Assembly (NCBI GenBank): GCA_050953365.1
Contig: JBMNMN010000013.1
Location: 19,369 to 83,368 of the forward strand
Source of the DNA: UBA1426 sp050953365
GTDB lineage: Bacteria > Bacillota > Clostridia > Peptostreptococcales > Anaerovoracaceae
Reading direction: 5' to 3'
DNA: 64,000 bases
Shown here in pieces: positions 44,701 through 53,161 of this stretch (position 1 is the first letter of the stretch; each line of letters opens with the position of its first letter). Below the pieces are notes generated by a model, which had not been told where the DNA came from, did no database searches, and was given only the letters and a program-made list of their open reading frames with translations. The translations under genes and the position numbers were made by a program.

Positions 44701-45184
44701 AGATGCGGTAAGAGAGCTTTCCGGCGGCGAAGCGCGTGCCGGCGATGAAGCGGAAACCAGCATTGAACTCCCTGTGGAAGCGCACATTCCCGGCGATTAT
44801 ATTTCGGACGAACTGGTAAAACTCCAAATGTATAAGAAAATTGCATCCATTCGAGACGAAGGGGATAGAAGCGAGATTATCGACGAACTGTTGGATCGGT
44901 TCGGGGAGATACCGAAGGAAACTCTCAATTTGATTGAGATTGCCATGATCAAGGCAATGGCAAATAAGAGCGGAATCTATCGTGTTCGACAGGAGCAGAA
45001 GAGGCTGGTATTTGATTTTCATAATGCAGGCGGTCCTGACCCGCAGAAAATCGCCAATGCGGTTTCCAAATACGGAGGAAATCTTTTTGTCCACGGCGGT
45101 CAAAGACCTTATATCCGTGTAAATCTTCAGAGCAATGACCGGCTGGGGGAAGCGATTCGGTTTTTGACAACGCTAAATCAATAG
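41741..45184 (+). CDS. mfd: Transcription-repair coupling factor
   Basis: This 1147-residue Mfd frees RNA polymerase stalled at DNA damage and recruits UvrA. In order there is an N-terminal UvrB-like region, a RNA-polymerase-interacting CarD-like domain (FSDIRKGDYVVHENHGIGKFLG), and the RecG-like translocase with Walker A GDVGYGKTEVA, DEEQ box, LSATPIPRTL and QLRGRVGRS. A C-terminal TRCF domain follows. Start ATG 41741 overlaps pth; ATG 41750 is an alternative. Confidence 0.96.
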   Translation: MIEMSGSGRFSRIRQLARESYGVSCISGIAESRSAAILGVIAGERRRQILAVTSSHAKAKKLAEDLSLFVDQNVYVLPEEAAAHMAFEAKSQDMLIEWLIALSALASGEDCILVASAQSAVKKLAPKSLFMENKIDLNLGDPVDLDQLKRKLTYMGYERVGSVEARGQYSIRGGILDVYPPNQPHPCRVELFDIEVDSIRFFNPVTQRSIQEIGSVQIFPSQIIVQSDYLFEQAATRIKETYLAFAQKLPGEKREKLLSRQGRILESLETATNIQLLEHFIHYLYEETQFVWDYLKEDGLVVVDDPDRVAEVLALAEQEYQEDFKVMLDRGEAVPEDYEAFSGFGEFQQIYRNKAAFVFTPFQKQLRGVDVLKTMVPLVSKQATVFNGRMDFFEAELLRYARLNYDIHIFCSTSDRVENMKDFVGRCGLVDQVRIAEGMLSAGMEFPEEKLVIFSDRDVFVTGKQKKTRREAGEHRGIKAFSDIRKGDYVVHENHGIGKFLGVTQLDIQGTKKDYLQIKYAGEDMLYVPVEQMDIVQKYVGAEGAVPKINKLAGGEWKRTKQRAKQAIQDMAKDLLALSAARQLEKGHAFSKDNLWQREFEDLFPFEETPDQLRSIREIKRDMEKPVPMDRLLCGDVGYGKTEVAARAVFKCVADGKQAAILVPTTLLANQHYYTFKERFEPFPFKVDVLSRFRTEAQQSEILRKVKKGEIDILIGTHRLLSKDVAFKDLGLLVIDEEQRFGVQHKEAIKQLRKNIDVLTLSATPIPRTLHMSLIGIRDMSLIEEPPEERYPVQTYVMEQDDGVLKETIERELERGGQVYVVYNRVRGIQKIAGHIRQLVPQASVAAAHGQMSEKQLEDIMLQFVNNQYDVLVATTIIESGLDIPNVNTMIILDADRLGLAQLYQLRGRVGRSNRMAYAYLMYQKDKVLPEQAEKRLRAIREFTEFGAGFHIAMRDLEIRGAGNLLGPEQHGHMLTIGYELYCKLVEDAVRELSGGEARAGDEAETSIELPVEAHIPGDYISDELVKLQMYKKIASIRDEGDRSEIIDELLDRFGEIPKETLNLIEIAMIKAMANKSGIYRVRQEQKRLVFDFHNAGGPDPQKIANAVSKYGGNLFVHGGQRPYIRVNLQSNDRLGEAIRFLTTLNQ

Positions 45185-45335
45185 CGTATAATTTAACAAC
45201 GATGTAAACCGATAGGATTCAGACGGAAACCTCAAGCCTATTCACATTCCGGTTTCGCGCGGCGGCGAGTTTGTGCTCGATATAAAGCCGATATAATTTA
45301 ATTAGGTATATAAATAATGAAGGAGAAAGCCAAAA

Positions 45336-46277
45336 ATGAATTTAAAGAAGATCCTAACCCTTTTGCTGGCAGCTGTTATGATTTTTTCTTTTGCCGCCTG
45401 CGCCGAGAAAGATGACAAATCCGGAGACGAACCTGTGGTTAAAATAAGCGATACTGTGATCACCGAAGATCAGCTGCATCAGTACACATATTTATATTGT
45501 TATTTACAGGGTATAGACCTGAGAGCTGTCTCTGCGGAAGATTTGGAATATATTAAATCCCTGGTTTTGGAGGATTACATTGCCTTAAATCTAGTGAAGC
45601 TGGAATATGCGGACGATCCGGAAGTATTGCCTGAAGGATATGAAACCGAGGCGGACGAATTTGTCGCAAATGTGGCAAAGCAGGAACAGGCAGCAGCCTA
45701 CATGAAAGAAAATAAGATTTCCGACGAATATCTGAAGGAATTCTATATCGATCAATATTACAACATAGCCTTTTTCGATGACCTGACCGGTTCGATCCCG
45801 GAGACAACGGATGAGGAGGCGAAAGCCTACTATGATGAGAATCCGGATCTGTTTGTCATCGACGAAGTGACAGCCAGCCATATTCTCGTGAAGGAAGAGG
45901 ATCTTGCAGAGGAAATTCTTGCGGAGCTTAAAGCCGGCGGCGATTTTGCCGAATTGGCAAAGGAGCACAGCATTGACCCCGGCTCCGCTGCTAACGGCGG
46001 CTCCCTTGGGACTTTTGGAAGAGGCGCCATGGTTCCGGAATTCGAAGCGGCCGCCTTTGCTCTGAAACCCGGCGAGATCAGCGATATTGTCAAGAGCTCT
46101 TTCGGCTATCATATCATCAAGGTCACCGATAAAGAACAGGGCACAGAGACCTTCGAAGAAGCCAAGGAAAGGATAAAAGCTTCCCTTTATGATATGGCAG
46201 TTCGAAATGCCTATAACGCAAAGATTGTTGAATTGCGCGACCAATACGTCGTTGAATATATGAATAAGCAGAGTTAA
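45336..46277 (+). CDS. PpiC/PrsA-type peptidyl-prolyl isomerase lipoprotein
   Basis: This 313-residue surface foldase has a lipoprotein signal (MNLKKILTLLLAAVMIFSF then AAC, lipid on Cys22), a SurA-like N-terminal helical region and a parvulin domain at about 170-265 (ASHILVKEEDLAEEILAELK.., GGSLGTFGRGAMVPEFEAAAF, GYHIIKV). It helps exported proteins fold outside the membrane. AAGGAGAAAG precedes the ATG. It follows mfd after 151 bases with a weak TATAAT at 45292, and is closed by the terminator at 46312. Confidence 0.92.
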   Translation: MNLKKILTLLLAAVMIFSFAACAEKDDKSGDEPVVKISDTVITEDQLHQYTYLYCYLQGIDLRAVSAEDLEYIKSLVLEDYIALNLVKLEYADDPEVLPEGYETEADEFVANVAKQEQAAAYMKENKISDEYLKEFYIDQYYNIAFFDDLTGSIPETTDEEAKAYYDENPDLFVIDEVTASHILVKEEDLAEEILAELKAGGDFAELAKEHSIDPGSAANGGSLGTFGRGAMVPEFEAAAFALKPGEISDIVKSSFGYHIIKVTDKEQGTETFEEAKERIKASLYDMAVRNAYNAKIVELRDQYVVEYMNKQS

Positions 46278-46311
46278 GTTATTAAATAAAAGGGCTGCAA
46301 TTGGCCGATTA

Positions 46312-46343
46312 AAAAAGAGATTTCGATTGCGAGATCTCTTTTT
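46312..46343. terminator. Bidirectional terminator after ppiC-like gene
   Basis: AAAAAGAGAT (46312-46321) pairs with ATCTCTTTTT (46334-46343). Confidence 0.85.
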
Positions 46344-46473
46344 ATATCTGCAAAGCTTTCTTGGTTTTTTGTTTTAAATTAGGAAGTTCCTACGCATATT
46401 CCTTCGCTATTGGAAAATAATAATGGCAACGAGACATATACAATTTTGAAATTTAGAGAGGAAGAGTGCAGAT

Positions 46474-47025
46474 ATGAAAGCAACAGGAATCGTGAGAAGA
46501 ATTGATGATTTGGGACGTGTGGTGATCCCTAAGGAGATTCGGCGCACCATGCGGATTCGAGAAGGCGATCCTTTGGAAATCTACACAGACAGGGAGGGAG
46601 GGGTCATTCTCAAAAAGTACTCGCCCATAAACGAGCTGAACGAATTTGCCGGAGAATTTATTGAGTCTGCCCACAGCGTTTTAGGAGATTCAGCCGTCGT
46701 CACAGATACGGATCAAGTAGTAGCTGTGTCCGGAGGCTCTAAAAAGGAATATTTAGAAAAGAGGATCAGTCCGGACATTGAGAAGATCATTCAAAGTAAG
46801 ACTGTAAGGATAATATCCGATGAAAGTGCGGTACATCCCATTACAAATGATGAAGGAGAGAGTTTAGATTACAAGTCTCAGGTTATAGTGCCCATCGTAT
46901 CCCAGGGGGATCCCATCGGCTCCATCATTTTCTTCAGCAAGGATAAAGAGCATACCCTTGGGGAAACGGAGCTTAAAGCGGCCGAAATTGCGGCTCATTT
47001 TCTCGCAAAGCAGATGGATAACTAA
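46474..47025 (+). CDS. spoVT: Stage V sporulation protein T (AbrB-type regulator)
   Basis: This 183-residue protein has an N-terminal AbrB swapped-hairpin DNA-binding domain (MKATGIVRRIDDLGRVVIPK, residues 1-50) and a C-terminal GAF-like domain (55-180). SpoVT tunes late forespore genes under sigma-G in spore formers. GAGAGGAAGAG precedes the ATG. With spoVG and the yabM-type gene it supports a spore-forming ancestry. Confidence 0.95.
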   Translation: MKATGIVRRIDDLGRVVIPKEIRRTMRIREGDPLEIYTDREGGVILKKYSPINELNEFAGEFIESAHSVLGDSAVVTDTDQVVAVSGGSKKEYLEKRISPDIEKIIQSKTVRIISDESAVHPITNDEGESLDYKSQVIVPIVSQGDPIGSIIFFSKDKEHTLGETELKAAEIAAHFLAKQMDN

Positions 47026-47053
47026 TGTAAGGTTCAAAAGGGATATTGAAGGC

Positions 47054-47106
47054 AAGGCGCAGACCCCCTCGGCTGAATGAGCCGCCAAGGGGCCTGCGCC
47101 TTGTTT
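47054..47106 (+). terminator. Long branched hairpin after spoVT
   Basis: AAGGCGCAG (47054-47062) pairs with CTGCGCCTT (47094-47102), with inner CCCC/GGGG and GGC/GCC pairs, followed by GTTTG. It probably acts as a terminator, though it is longer than usual. Confidence 0.7.
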
Positions 47107-47212
47107 GCCTATCTCTGCTATTCCGGCGTTTCGTTAAACTATTGGATTTATAACATGCCGATAGATTTTTATTTTCCTCTGTGCTATAATGTGCCGTACG
47201 GAGGTGAGGCCA

Positions 47213-48505
47213 ATGCTTTTCAGGAATATTACCATTTTAGATGAGAATCTCAATGAGCGCAAAGCCATGTATGTTGGCACGAAGGAAGATCGGATCGCAT
47301 ACATCGGTGACAGTATACCGGAAGAGGATTTCGGTGAAGCTTATGACGGTGCAGGTAAGCTGCTGATGAGCGGCTTTTTCAATTCCCATGCGCATACCCC
47401 TATGACCCTGATGCGAGGCTACGGCGAAAACATGACTTTACATGACTGGCTTAATAAACGCATCTTTCCTTTTGAAGCGCACTTGACGGGGGATGATGTC
47501 TATTACGCTACGCTGCTAGGTATTGCCGAGTCGCTCCGTTTCGGTATTGTATCCACCACAGACATGTATTATTTCTGCGACCGAATGGCGGAAGCATTTA
47601 TTGCAAGCGGGGCAAAGGCCAACATCGGCAGAGGCATCACCTGTTTTACCGATGAGGATCTGAAAGAAATTCCAGCCTATCGGGAATCAAAGGAGCTTTA
47701 TGAACAATATAATGAAAACGGAGAAGGCAGGATCCGCATTGACATGAGTCTTCATGCAGAATACACTTCTACTCCTAAAATAGTTGCGCAGCTGGCTGAA
47801 TTTACGAAAGAATTGGGAACGCAGATGCACGTTCATATTTCAGAAACGAAGGAAGAACATGAAGGATGTAAAGAGCGGCATCAAGGAAAAACACCCGTGG
47901 AATACCTGAACGACCTCGGCCTCCTGGACTGCAAGACCACGGCGGCTCACTGCGTTTACATCGAGGGAAATGACTATCTGATTTTAAAAGAAAAAGGTGT
48001 TACAGTTGCCAGTAACCCCATCAGCAATCTGAAGCTTGCCAGCGGTGTCTGCAACGTGCCCAAATTGTTAGAGGAAGGAATCAATGTGGCCATCGGCACG
48101 GACAGTGTGGCCAGTAACAATAGCCTTAATTTCATCGAGGAAATGAAATTTTTCGGGCTGCTTCACAAAGAAAGGTTTAAGGATCCCAGACTGACAACAC
48201 CTCGGCAGACTTTGTACGCTGGAACCAGGGCGGGAGCACTGGGGCAGGGCAGGGAAGACACCGGACTGTTGAAAAAGGGATATAAAGCGGACCTTATCGT
48301 TTTGGATATTACGGGACCCCATATGTATCCCTCTCACGATTTGGCAAACAACCTTGTATATTCCGCTTCGGGAAGCGATGTGGTCCTGACCATGGTGGAC
48401 GGAAGAGTTCTCTATCGGGAAGGACAGTATCTTACAATTGATATGGAGAAGGTTCGCTTTGAAACGGAGCGTTCCATCAGGAGAATTGTCGAGGCTTTGA
48501 AATAA
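47213..48505 (+). CDS. Amidohydrolase, MTA/SAH deaminase-like
   Basis: This 430-residue amidohydrolase-superfamily (TIM-barrel) protein has metal ligands in FNSHAHTPMTLMRG, HVHISETKEEH, AAHCVYI and GTDSVASNN. The pattern is that of 5'-methylthioadenosine/S-adenosylhomocysteine deaminases and related aryl deaminases; the exact substrate is uncertain. I chose ATG 47213 because GGAGGTGAG precedes it, with TATAAT at 47185 as a possible -10. It replaces nothing in the standard spoVT-yabM order but is inserted between the two. It overlaps the flippase start by one base. Confidence 0.88.
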   Translation: MLFRNITILDENLNERKAMYVGTKEDRIAYIGDSIPEEDFGEAYDGAGKLLMSGFFNSHAHTPMTLMRGYGENMTLHDWLNKRIFPFEAHLTGDDVYYATLLGIAESLRFGIVSTTDMYYFCDRMAEAFIASGAKANIGRGITCFTDEDLKEIPAYRESKELYEQYNENGEGRIRIDMSLHAEYTSTPKIVAQLAEFTKELGTQMHVHISETKEEHEGCKERHQGKTPVEYLNDLGLLDCKTTAAHCVYIEGNDYLILKEKGVTVASNPISNLKLASGVCNVPKLLEEGINVAIGTDSVASNNSLNFIEEMKFFGLLHKERFKDPRLTTPRQTLYAGTRAGALGQGREDTGLLKKGYKADLIVLDITGPHMYPSHDLANNLVYSASGSDVVLTMVDGRVLYREGQYLTIDMEKVRFETERSIRRIVEALK

Positions 48506-50130
48506 TGGCGAGAAAGACTTTTTTACAGGGAGCCGTAGTTTTGGGAATTGCCGGGCTCATCATAAAAGTGATGGGCGCGATTTTTCGCATACCCCTGGCC
48601 AACATTATCGGCGATACGGGAATGGGGTATTATCAGACGGCATACCCGGTCTACGTACTGCTTCTGACATTGTCTACGGCAGGTGTCCCTGTAGCCATCT
48701 CACGCATGGTGGCGGAACGCAATGCATTGGGTAACCCATATGAAGCCTATCGGGTTTTTCGCATATCCTTTGCGCTCCTCTTTGCCATCGGCATCAGCTC
48801 TTCGGCTGTTCTGTTTTTTGGCGCGGAAACCATTGTCAATTATCTTGGCAATCCGGGCGCAAAGATGGCCATGATGGCCATAGCGCCTGCTTTGCTCTTT
48901 GTACCGATGATGGCATCTTTTCGCGGATTTTTCCAAGGCCTGCAGAATATGAACCCTACGGCAATATCCCAGGTGATTGAGCAGCTTTTCCGGGTTTCGG
49001 CAGGGCTTACCTTGGCTGTTGTGCTTGTGGACAGGGGCCTTGAATATGCCGCTGCGGGTGCGTCCTTCGGCGCTACGGCAGGTTCCGTGGTGGGGCTGGC
49101 TACGGTAGTCGGCTTATTCCTGTATCACAGGAGGAGCATCCAAAAGGGCATTTCCGGAGCAAAAGGTGAAAGAAGGGAAAAGAGCAGCAGGATTCTGTTG
49201 CAGATTTTGGCCATCGCCATACCCATAACCATCGGCGCGGCTATAATGCCCATTATGAATACCATAGATGTGGCCATCGTTATCAAAAGATTGGCTGCCA
49301 GCGGCTTTACCCCCGATGCGGCCAACAGTCTGTATGGGCAGCTGACCGGAATGGCGGGACCTTTGATCAACTTCCCGCAAGTTTTGACCCAGGCAATAGC
49401 CATGAGCCTGGTTCCTGCAGTTGCGGCTGCTTATAAGCGTAAAGAAATGGATTTTCTCCGGTATAACGTGGAGCTGGGACTGCGGACTTCCTTGCTTTTA
49501 GGATTGCCCTGCGCGCTAGGTTTGATGACTTTATCGGAACCTATCATGCTGCTGCTCTATCCTGCTCAGCGAGCCAGCGCCATAAGCGCTGCCCCGAGCC
49601 TGTTTATCCTCTCTTTCGGTGTAATCTTTTTGGCCACGGTGCAGACCCTTACAGGCGTACTGCAGGGAATCGGCAAGCAATTGATTTCGGTAAGGAATTT
49701 GGCCATCGGAGCCTTGGCTAAGGTGGCGCTGACCTATTATTTGACGGCGATTCCGTCTATAAATATTCGGGGAGCGGCAGTAGGGACCGTATGCGCTTAT
49801 ATTGTGGCATCCACTCTGAATTTGATTGCGGTGAGTAAATATACGGGAGCAAGATTTGACCTCCGGCTGACGATAATTAAACCTTTAATCTCGGGTTTGG
49901 TTATGAGCGGATTTGTTTTTGGCACCCACCGTCTTGTTTACATTGTTTTGGGGAATATTATGAGCAGTATCAATAAGGCAAACGCTTTGGCTACTGCTTT
50001 GGCTATTTTGGTGGGCGCTGTGGTTTATTGCGTGATGCTCTTTAAAACCAAGGCGATTACAAGCGAGGAGTTGAAGCTTCTTCCTAAGGGAGATAAGTGG
50101 ATTCGGCTATTTGACAGGTTTAAAAAATAA
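48505..50130 (+). CDS. YabM/SpoVB-type polysaccharide flippase (MATE/MVF fold)
   Basis: This 541-residue protein has about 14 membrane helices and opens RKTFLQGAVVLGIAGLIIKV, with the conserved GMGYYQTAYPVYVLLLTLSTAGVP. It is the family of SpoVB, YabM and MurJ, which flip lipid-linked sugars such as lipid II across the membrane. The spoVT-(here amidohydrolase)-yabM-mazG order favours the YabM/SpoVB branch. It starts in the stop of the amidohydrolase gene (TAATG). Confidence 0.88.
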   Translation: MARKTFLQGAVVLGIAGLIIKVMGAIFRIPLANIIGDTGMGYYQTAYPVYVLLLTLSTAGVPVAISRMVAERNALGNPYEAYRVFRISFALLFAIGISSSAVLFFGAETIVNYLGNPGAKMAMMAIAPALLFVPMMASFRGFFQGLQNMNPTAISQVIEQLFRVSAGLTLAVVLVDRGLEYAAAGASFGATAGSVVGLATVVGLFLYHRRSIQKGISGAKGERREKSSRILLQILAIAIPITIGAAIMPIMNTIDVAIVIKRLAASGFTPDAANSLYGQLTGMAGPLINFPQVLTQAIAMSLVPAVAAAYKRKEMDFLRYNVELGLRTSLLLGLPCALGLMTLSEPIMLLLYPAQRASAISAAPSLFILSFGVIFLATVQTLTGVLQGIGKQLISVRNLAIGALAKVALTYYLTAIPSINIRGAAVGTVCAYIVASTLNLIAVSKYTGARFDLRLTIIKPLISGLVMSGFVFGTHRLVYIVLGNIMSSINKANALATALAILVGAVVYCVMLFKTKAITSEELKLLPKGDKWIRLFDRFKK

Positions 50131-50150
50131 TAGTATGAGGGATTATATTA

Positions 50151-50969
50151 ATGTATGAAGAATTATACAAAGAAGGAAAGACAGCAGCGGAAGCCATAGA
50201 ACGGCTTCAAAAAGTCATCTCTTTGTTAAGGAGCGAGAATGGCTGTCCCTGGGATAAAGCCCAGACCCATGAAAGCCTGAAAGTATGTCTCGTTGAAGAG
50301 GCTTACGAGGTTTCGGAAGCAATCGATAACTTGGATTGGGATAACTTGGAGGAAGAACTGGGTGATGTACTGCTTCAGGTAGTTTTTCATGGAGATCTTG
50401 GACAAGCCGAGGGGATATTTGATCTTAGGAGCATCGCAAATCGAGTTTGCGAAAAAATGATACGTCGCCATCCCCATGTTTTTTCAAATATTAGAGCGGA
50501 AAGTATTGACACAGCCCTTGAAAAATGGGAAAATATGAAAAAGAAAGAGAAGCCAAGTACCTTGACAGAGTCCATGCGGGATATTCCCAAAGCTCTGCCT
50601 GCATTGAGAAAGAGTATGAAGATCCAATCAAAGGCTGCGGAAGTAGGATTTGATTGGGATGACGTGGCTCCTGCATTTGAAAAGATACGTGAGGAGACCC
50701 AGGAACTTACAGAGGCATACCAAGAAGGAGACTTTGGGAAAGTACGCGATGAACTGGGTGACCTGCTTTTCGCGGTGGTGAACGTCGCTAGATTCCTAAA
50801 GATCGATCCTGAAGACGCTTTGAATTTTACTTCACAGAGATTTATAAAAAGGTTTAGCTTCATTGAAGAAGCAGCTCGTGCGGAAGGTCGTCGTTTGGAA
50901 TCGATGGCGCTCTCAGAGATGGACAAGCTCTGGGAAGAAGCAAAAAAGCGAGAACCCAAAAATAAATGA
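50151..50969 (+). CDS. mazG: MazG nucleoside triphosphate pyrophosphohydrolase
   Basis: This 272-residue protein has two MazG-type all-alpha domains. The N-terminal domain has LRSENGCPWDKAQTHESL and EEAYEVSEAID..EELGDVLLQVVFH; the second has EETQELTEAY..DELGDLLFAVVNVARF. The EExxE/ExxD metal-binding motifs are complete. It removes damaged NTPs, like RdgB encoded upstream. The usual YabN N-terminal methyltransferase domain is absent. Confidence 0.94.
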   Translation: MYEELYKEGKTAAEAIERLQKVISLLRSENGCPWDKAQTHESLKVCLVEEAYEVSEAIDNLDWDNLEEELGDVLLQVVFHGDLGQAEGIFDLRSIANRVCEKMIRRHPHVFSNIRAESIDTALEKWENMKKKEKPSTLTESMRDIPKALPALRKSMKIQSKAAEVGFDWDDVAPAFEKIREETQELTEAYQEGDFGKVRDELGDLLFAVVNVARFLKIDPEDALNFTSQRFIKRFSFIEEAARAEGRRLESMALSEMDKLWEEAKKREPKNK

Positions 50970-51031
50970 AAATGTGAAGTAGAATGAAGAGATAGAAATT
51001 ATTCAATTATTCATTGAAGGAGGTAGGATTC

Positions 51032-51310
51032 GTGAACAAAGCAGAATTAGTTGCCTGCGTAGCAGAGAAAACCGGCTTTACCAAGAAGGATGCTGAAGCT
51101 GCAGTAAACGCTTTTGTCAGCTGTGTAGAAGAAACTCTTGTAAAAGGTGAAAAGGTACAGCTGATCGGTTTCGGAACCTTCGAGACCAGACAAAGAAAAG
51201 CCAGACAAGGCAGAAACCCGAGAAAGCCGGACGAAGTAATCAAGATTGCTGCTTCGAAAGCTCCTGTTTTCAAAGCAGGTAAAGCCTTAAAGGATGCTGT
51301 TAACAAATAA
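51032..51310 (+). CDS. HU-family DNA-binding protein
   Basis: This 92-residue nucleoid protein, MNKAELVACVAEKTGFTKKD at the start, has IGFGTFETRQRKARQGRNP as the DNA-inserting arm. The start is GTG 51032 with AAGGAGG seven bases before; an upstream TTG at 51014 contains that ribosome site, so it is not the start. It is followed by a strong terminator. Confidence 0.95.
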   Translation: MNKAELVACVAEKTGFTKKDAEAAVNAFVSCVEETLVKGEKVQLIGFGTFETRQRKARQGRNPRKPDEVIKIAASKAPVFKAGKALKDAVNK

Positions 51311-51328
51311 TACATTTTTTTAGAAGAG

Positions 51329-51350
51329 GCAGCAGTTGCTGCCTTTTTTC
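51329..51350 (+). terminator. Terminator after HU gene
   Basis: GGCAGC (51329-51334) pairs with GCTGCC (51339-51344), followed by TTTTTT. Confidence 0.85.
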
Positions 51351-51367
51351 TTTTGCATGGAGGAAGC

Positions 51368-51610
51368 ATGAGAATTGATAAGTATCTAAAGAATTCCAGA
51401 ATAATTAAGCGCAGAACCGTGGCGAAGGAAGCATGCGAACAGGGTAGAATTCTAATTAACGGCAAGGTTGCAAAACCCGGCAGCGAAGTCAATCCAGGGG
51501 ATGTGGTAGTAATCGGATTCGCCTCCAAGGAGATCAAAATTTTAGTGACTGCGGTTCCCGAACATGTGACGAAGGAGGATGCGGCTTCCATGTACGAGGT
51601 TCTTCCCTGA
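51368..51610 (+). CDS. rqcP: RqcP (YabO), S4-domain ribosome quality control factor
   Basis: This 80-residue protein, MRIDKYLKNSRIIKRRTVAK with VNGKVAKPG-like loop (ILINGKVAKPGSEVNPGDVV), is an S4 RNA-binding domain of the Hsp15/RqcP type. RqcP works with RqcH to add alanine tails on stalled peptides. I chose ATG 51368 because GGAGG lies just upstream. It keeps its mazG-HU-yabO neighbourhood, but yabP and yabQ do not follow here. Confidence 0.9.
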   Translation: MRIDKYLKNSRIIKRRTVAKEACEQGRILINGKVAKPGSEVNPGDVVVIGFASKEIKILVTAVPEHVTKEDAASMYEVLP

Positions 51611-51645
51611 CTTCTAGTAATAGAACTGAAAAAAATGGCAACAAT

Positions 51646-51687
51646 AACTAACGGTGGTCTGTTTCTGCAGCGCCGTTAGTTTTTATT
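51646..51687 (+). terminator. Terminator after rqcP
   Basis: AACTAACGG (51646-51654) pairs with CCGTTAGTT (51673-51681), followed by TTTATTTTA. Confidence 0.85.
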
Positions 51688-51703
51688 TTACTTGGGAGAA
51701 TGT

Positions 51704-52663
51704 ATGAAGATCGGAATTCCCGAGGCTCTTCTCTTTCAGAGATATGAGCCTTTTGTCAGAGCGTTTTTCGACAACCTGGAAGTGGATGCGGTTTATTCGG
51801 GTCCTTCAAATCGCGATATCCTGGAGCGGGGAATTAGGTATTGCGTCGATGAAGCATGTCTGCCGATAAAAATATTTCAAGGTCATGTATCCAAGCTGCA
51901 GGAAGAGTGCGACAAGGTAATAGTCCCCAGATTGATGAAATGCGAGTTCGGTGACTCTATTTGCCCGAAGTTTGCCGGGCTGCCGGAACTGGTGGGGAAA
52001 GGGAGAATGGGCGGTAAAATAATTTTTACTGAGCCCTTGTATTTAAACGACAGGAATAAGCTGCGTAAGGCGGTTATAAAACAAAGAAAACAAATTGGCG
52101 CATCAAAGGCAAAGGTGGAGAAAGCATTCCGGGCAGTCGAAGGACTGGCGTGTGTACGGACGCAGGGAAATGGCCGGAAAGCGGAGACCGCAATAGCGGA
52201 TAATGGAGGGATCGGTAATATGGAAGGCGAAATGGGCATAAGCGATTCCGTAAGCAGGGTGGCGCTGCTTGGGCACCCGTACAACATTTTTGATCCTTTT
52301 GCGAACATGAATCTGATCAGCAAGCTGAAGCGCTTAGGGGTTCGACCCGTTACCGGAGAAGAACTGTCACGGGAGGATATGGACGGACAGCTGACCGGCT
52401 TGATGAAAGCGCCTTATTGGCTGTTCTACAAGGAGAATTTCGGTAAAGCTATGGCCATGTTAAAGAAAGGAGGTGTAGACGGGATCCTCTATGTCTCCTC
52501 CTTCTGCTGCGGTACGGATTCCGTAACCATCGAGATGATAAAAAGCAGAATCGGGGATTTCCCGATGCTGGTTTTGAAATTGGATGAACATACGGCGGAA
52601 GCCGGGGTGGATACTCGGCTGGAAGCCTTCGCCGAGCTTCTGGAACGGCGACGCAAATTGTAA
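51704..52663 (+). CDS. Acyl-CoA dehydratase activase-related protein (DUF2229-like), unit A
   Basis: This 319-residue protein opens MKIGIPEALLFQRYEPFVRA, the N-terminus of DUF2229-type proteins related to 2-hydroxyacyl-CoA dehydratase systems. Conserved cysteines are in CVDEACLPIKIF, KCEFGDSICPKF and SSFCCGTDSV and suggest Fe-S binding. Residues about 145-175 form a low-complexity insert (TQGNGRKAETAIADNGGIGN) not expected in the family. I chose ATG 51704 over TTG 51692, which overlaps the ribosome site. The biochemical role of the trio is not established. It is separated from its partners by repeats at 52673-53100. Confidence 0.8.
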   Translation: MKIGIPEALLFQRYEPFVRAFFDNLEVDAVYSGPSNRDILERGIRYCVDEACLPIKIFQGHVSKLQEECDKVIVPRLMKCEFGDSICPKFAGLPELVGKGRMGGKIIFTEPLYLNDRNKLRKAVIKQRKQIGASKAKVEKAFRAVEGLACVRTQGNGRKAETAIADNGGIGNMEGEMGISDSVSRVALLGHPYNIFDPFANMNLISKLKRLGVRPVTGEELSREDMDGQLTGLMKAPYWLFYKENFGKAMAMLKKGGVDGILYVSSFCCGTDSVTIEMIKSRIGDFPMLVLKLDEHTAEAGVDTRLEAFAELLERRRKL

Positions 52664-52672
52664 TTATATTTC

Positions 52673-52796
52673 TTGGAGCGAGGGGTTGCTCTCCCGCTCG
52701 ATGGCTACGCGCCGCGTGCCGTACGATTTAGACGGCCCGTCCTGCCCGGTTGGCACTTGCTTGCACTCGCCGGATCGCAACCCCTACGACTCCAAA
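52673..52796. repeat. Dispersed hairpin repeat, copy 2
   Basis: This second copy of the 31878 element starts ten bases after the stop of unit A. Ends are TTGGAG/CTCCAA with an inner AGGGGTTGC (52681-52689) pairing perfectly with GCAACCCCT (52777-52785). Compared with copy 1 the inner stem gains a base pair on both arms, so pairing is preserved. The central 95 bases are nearly identical. Confidence 0.85.
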
Positions 52797-52847
52797 AATT
52801 GTGTTTGAGGACTGACAATTTTTACAATTGCAGTTTCATGGGATAAA

Positions 52848-53100
52848 TCAACTAAAATCGTTTAAATGGCTAAAAATAGTTGATTATTATTTGGAGAAAT
52901 GCCAATAACGAGGGTGAAAACAAGATGAAATCAACTAAAATTGCAGTAAAAATAAAATTTAGCTGACTTTTTCATGAAAAAATCAACTAAAAAAGCAAAT
53001 TTAACAAATAATAGTTGATTTACAGGCTGCAGAGAGCGAAGTATTTACAATATATGGATATTTATCAACTAAAATATAGCTTTTGTAGATTATTGGTTGA
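52848..53100. repeat. Four 36-bp imperfect palindromes (TCAACTAAAA type)
   Basis: Exactly 36-bp units at 52848-52883, 52931-52966, 52983-53018 and 53065-53100 each begin TCAACTAAAA and end in TAGTTGA or a one-base variant. Start-to-start distances are 83, 52 and 82 bp, close to 8, 5 and 8 helical turns. This fills the 500-bp gap before the next gene. The layout (36 bp, invariant left arm, drifting right arm) is that of the array at 14547. Confidence 0.85.
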
Positions 53101-53161
53101 TTTTTGGTTGGGCCATACTATACAGGAAGGTCTTTAATATCAATTTGAGAGGAAGAACTGC

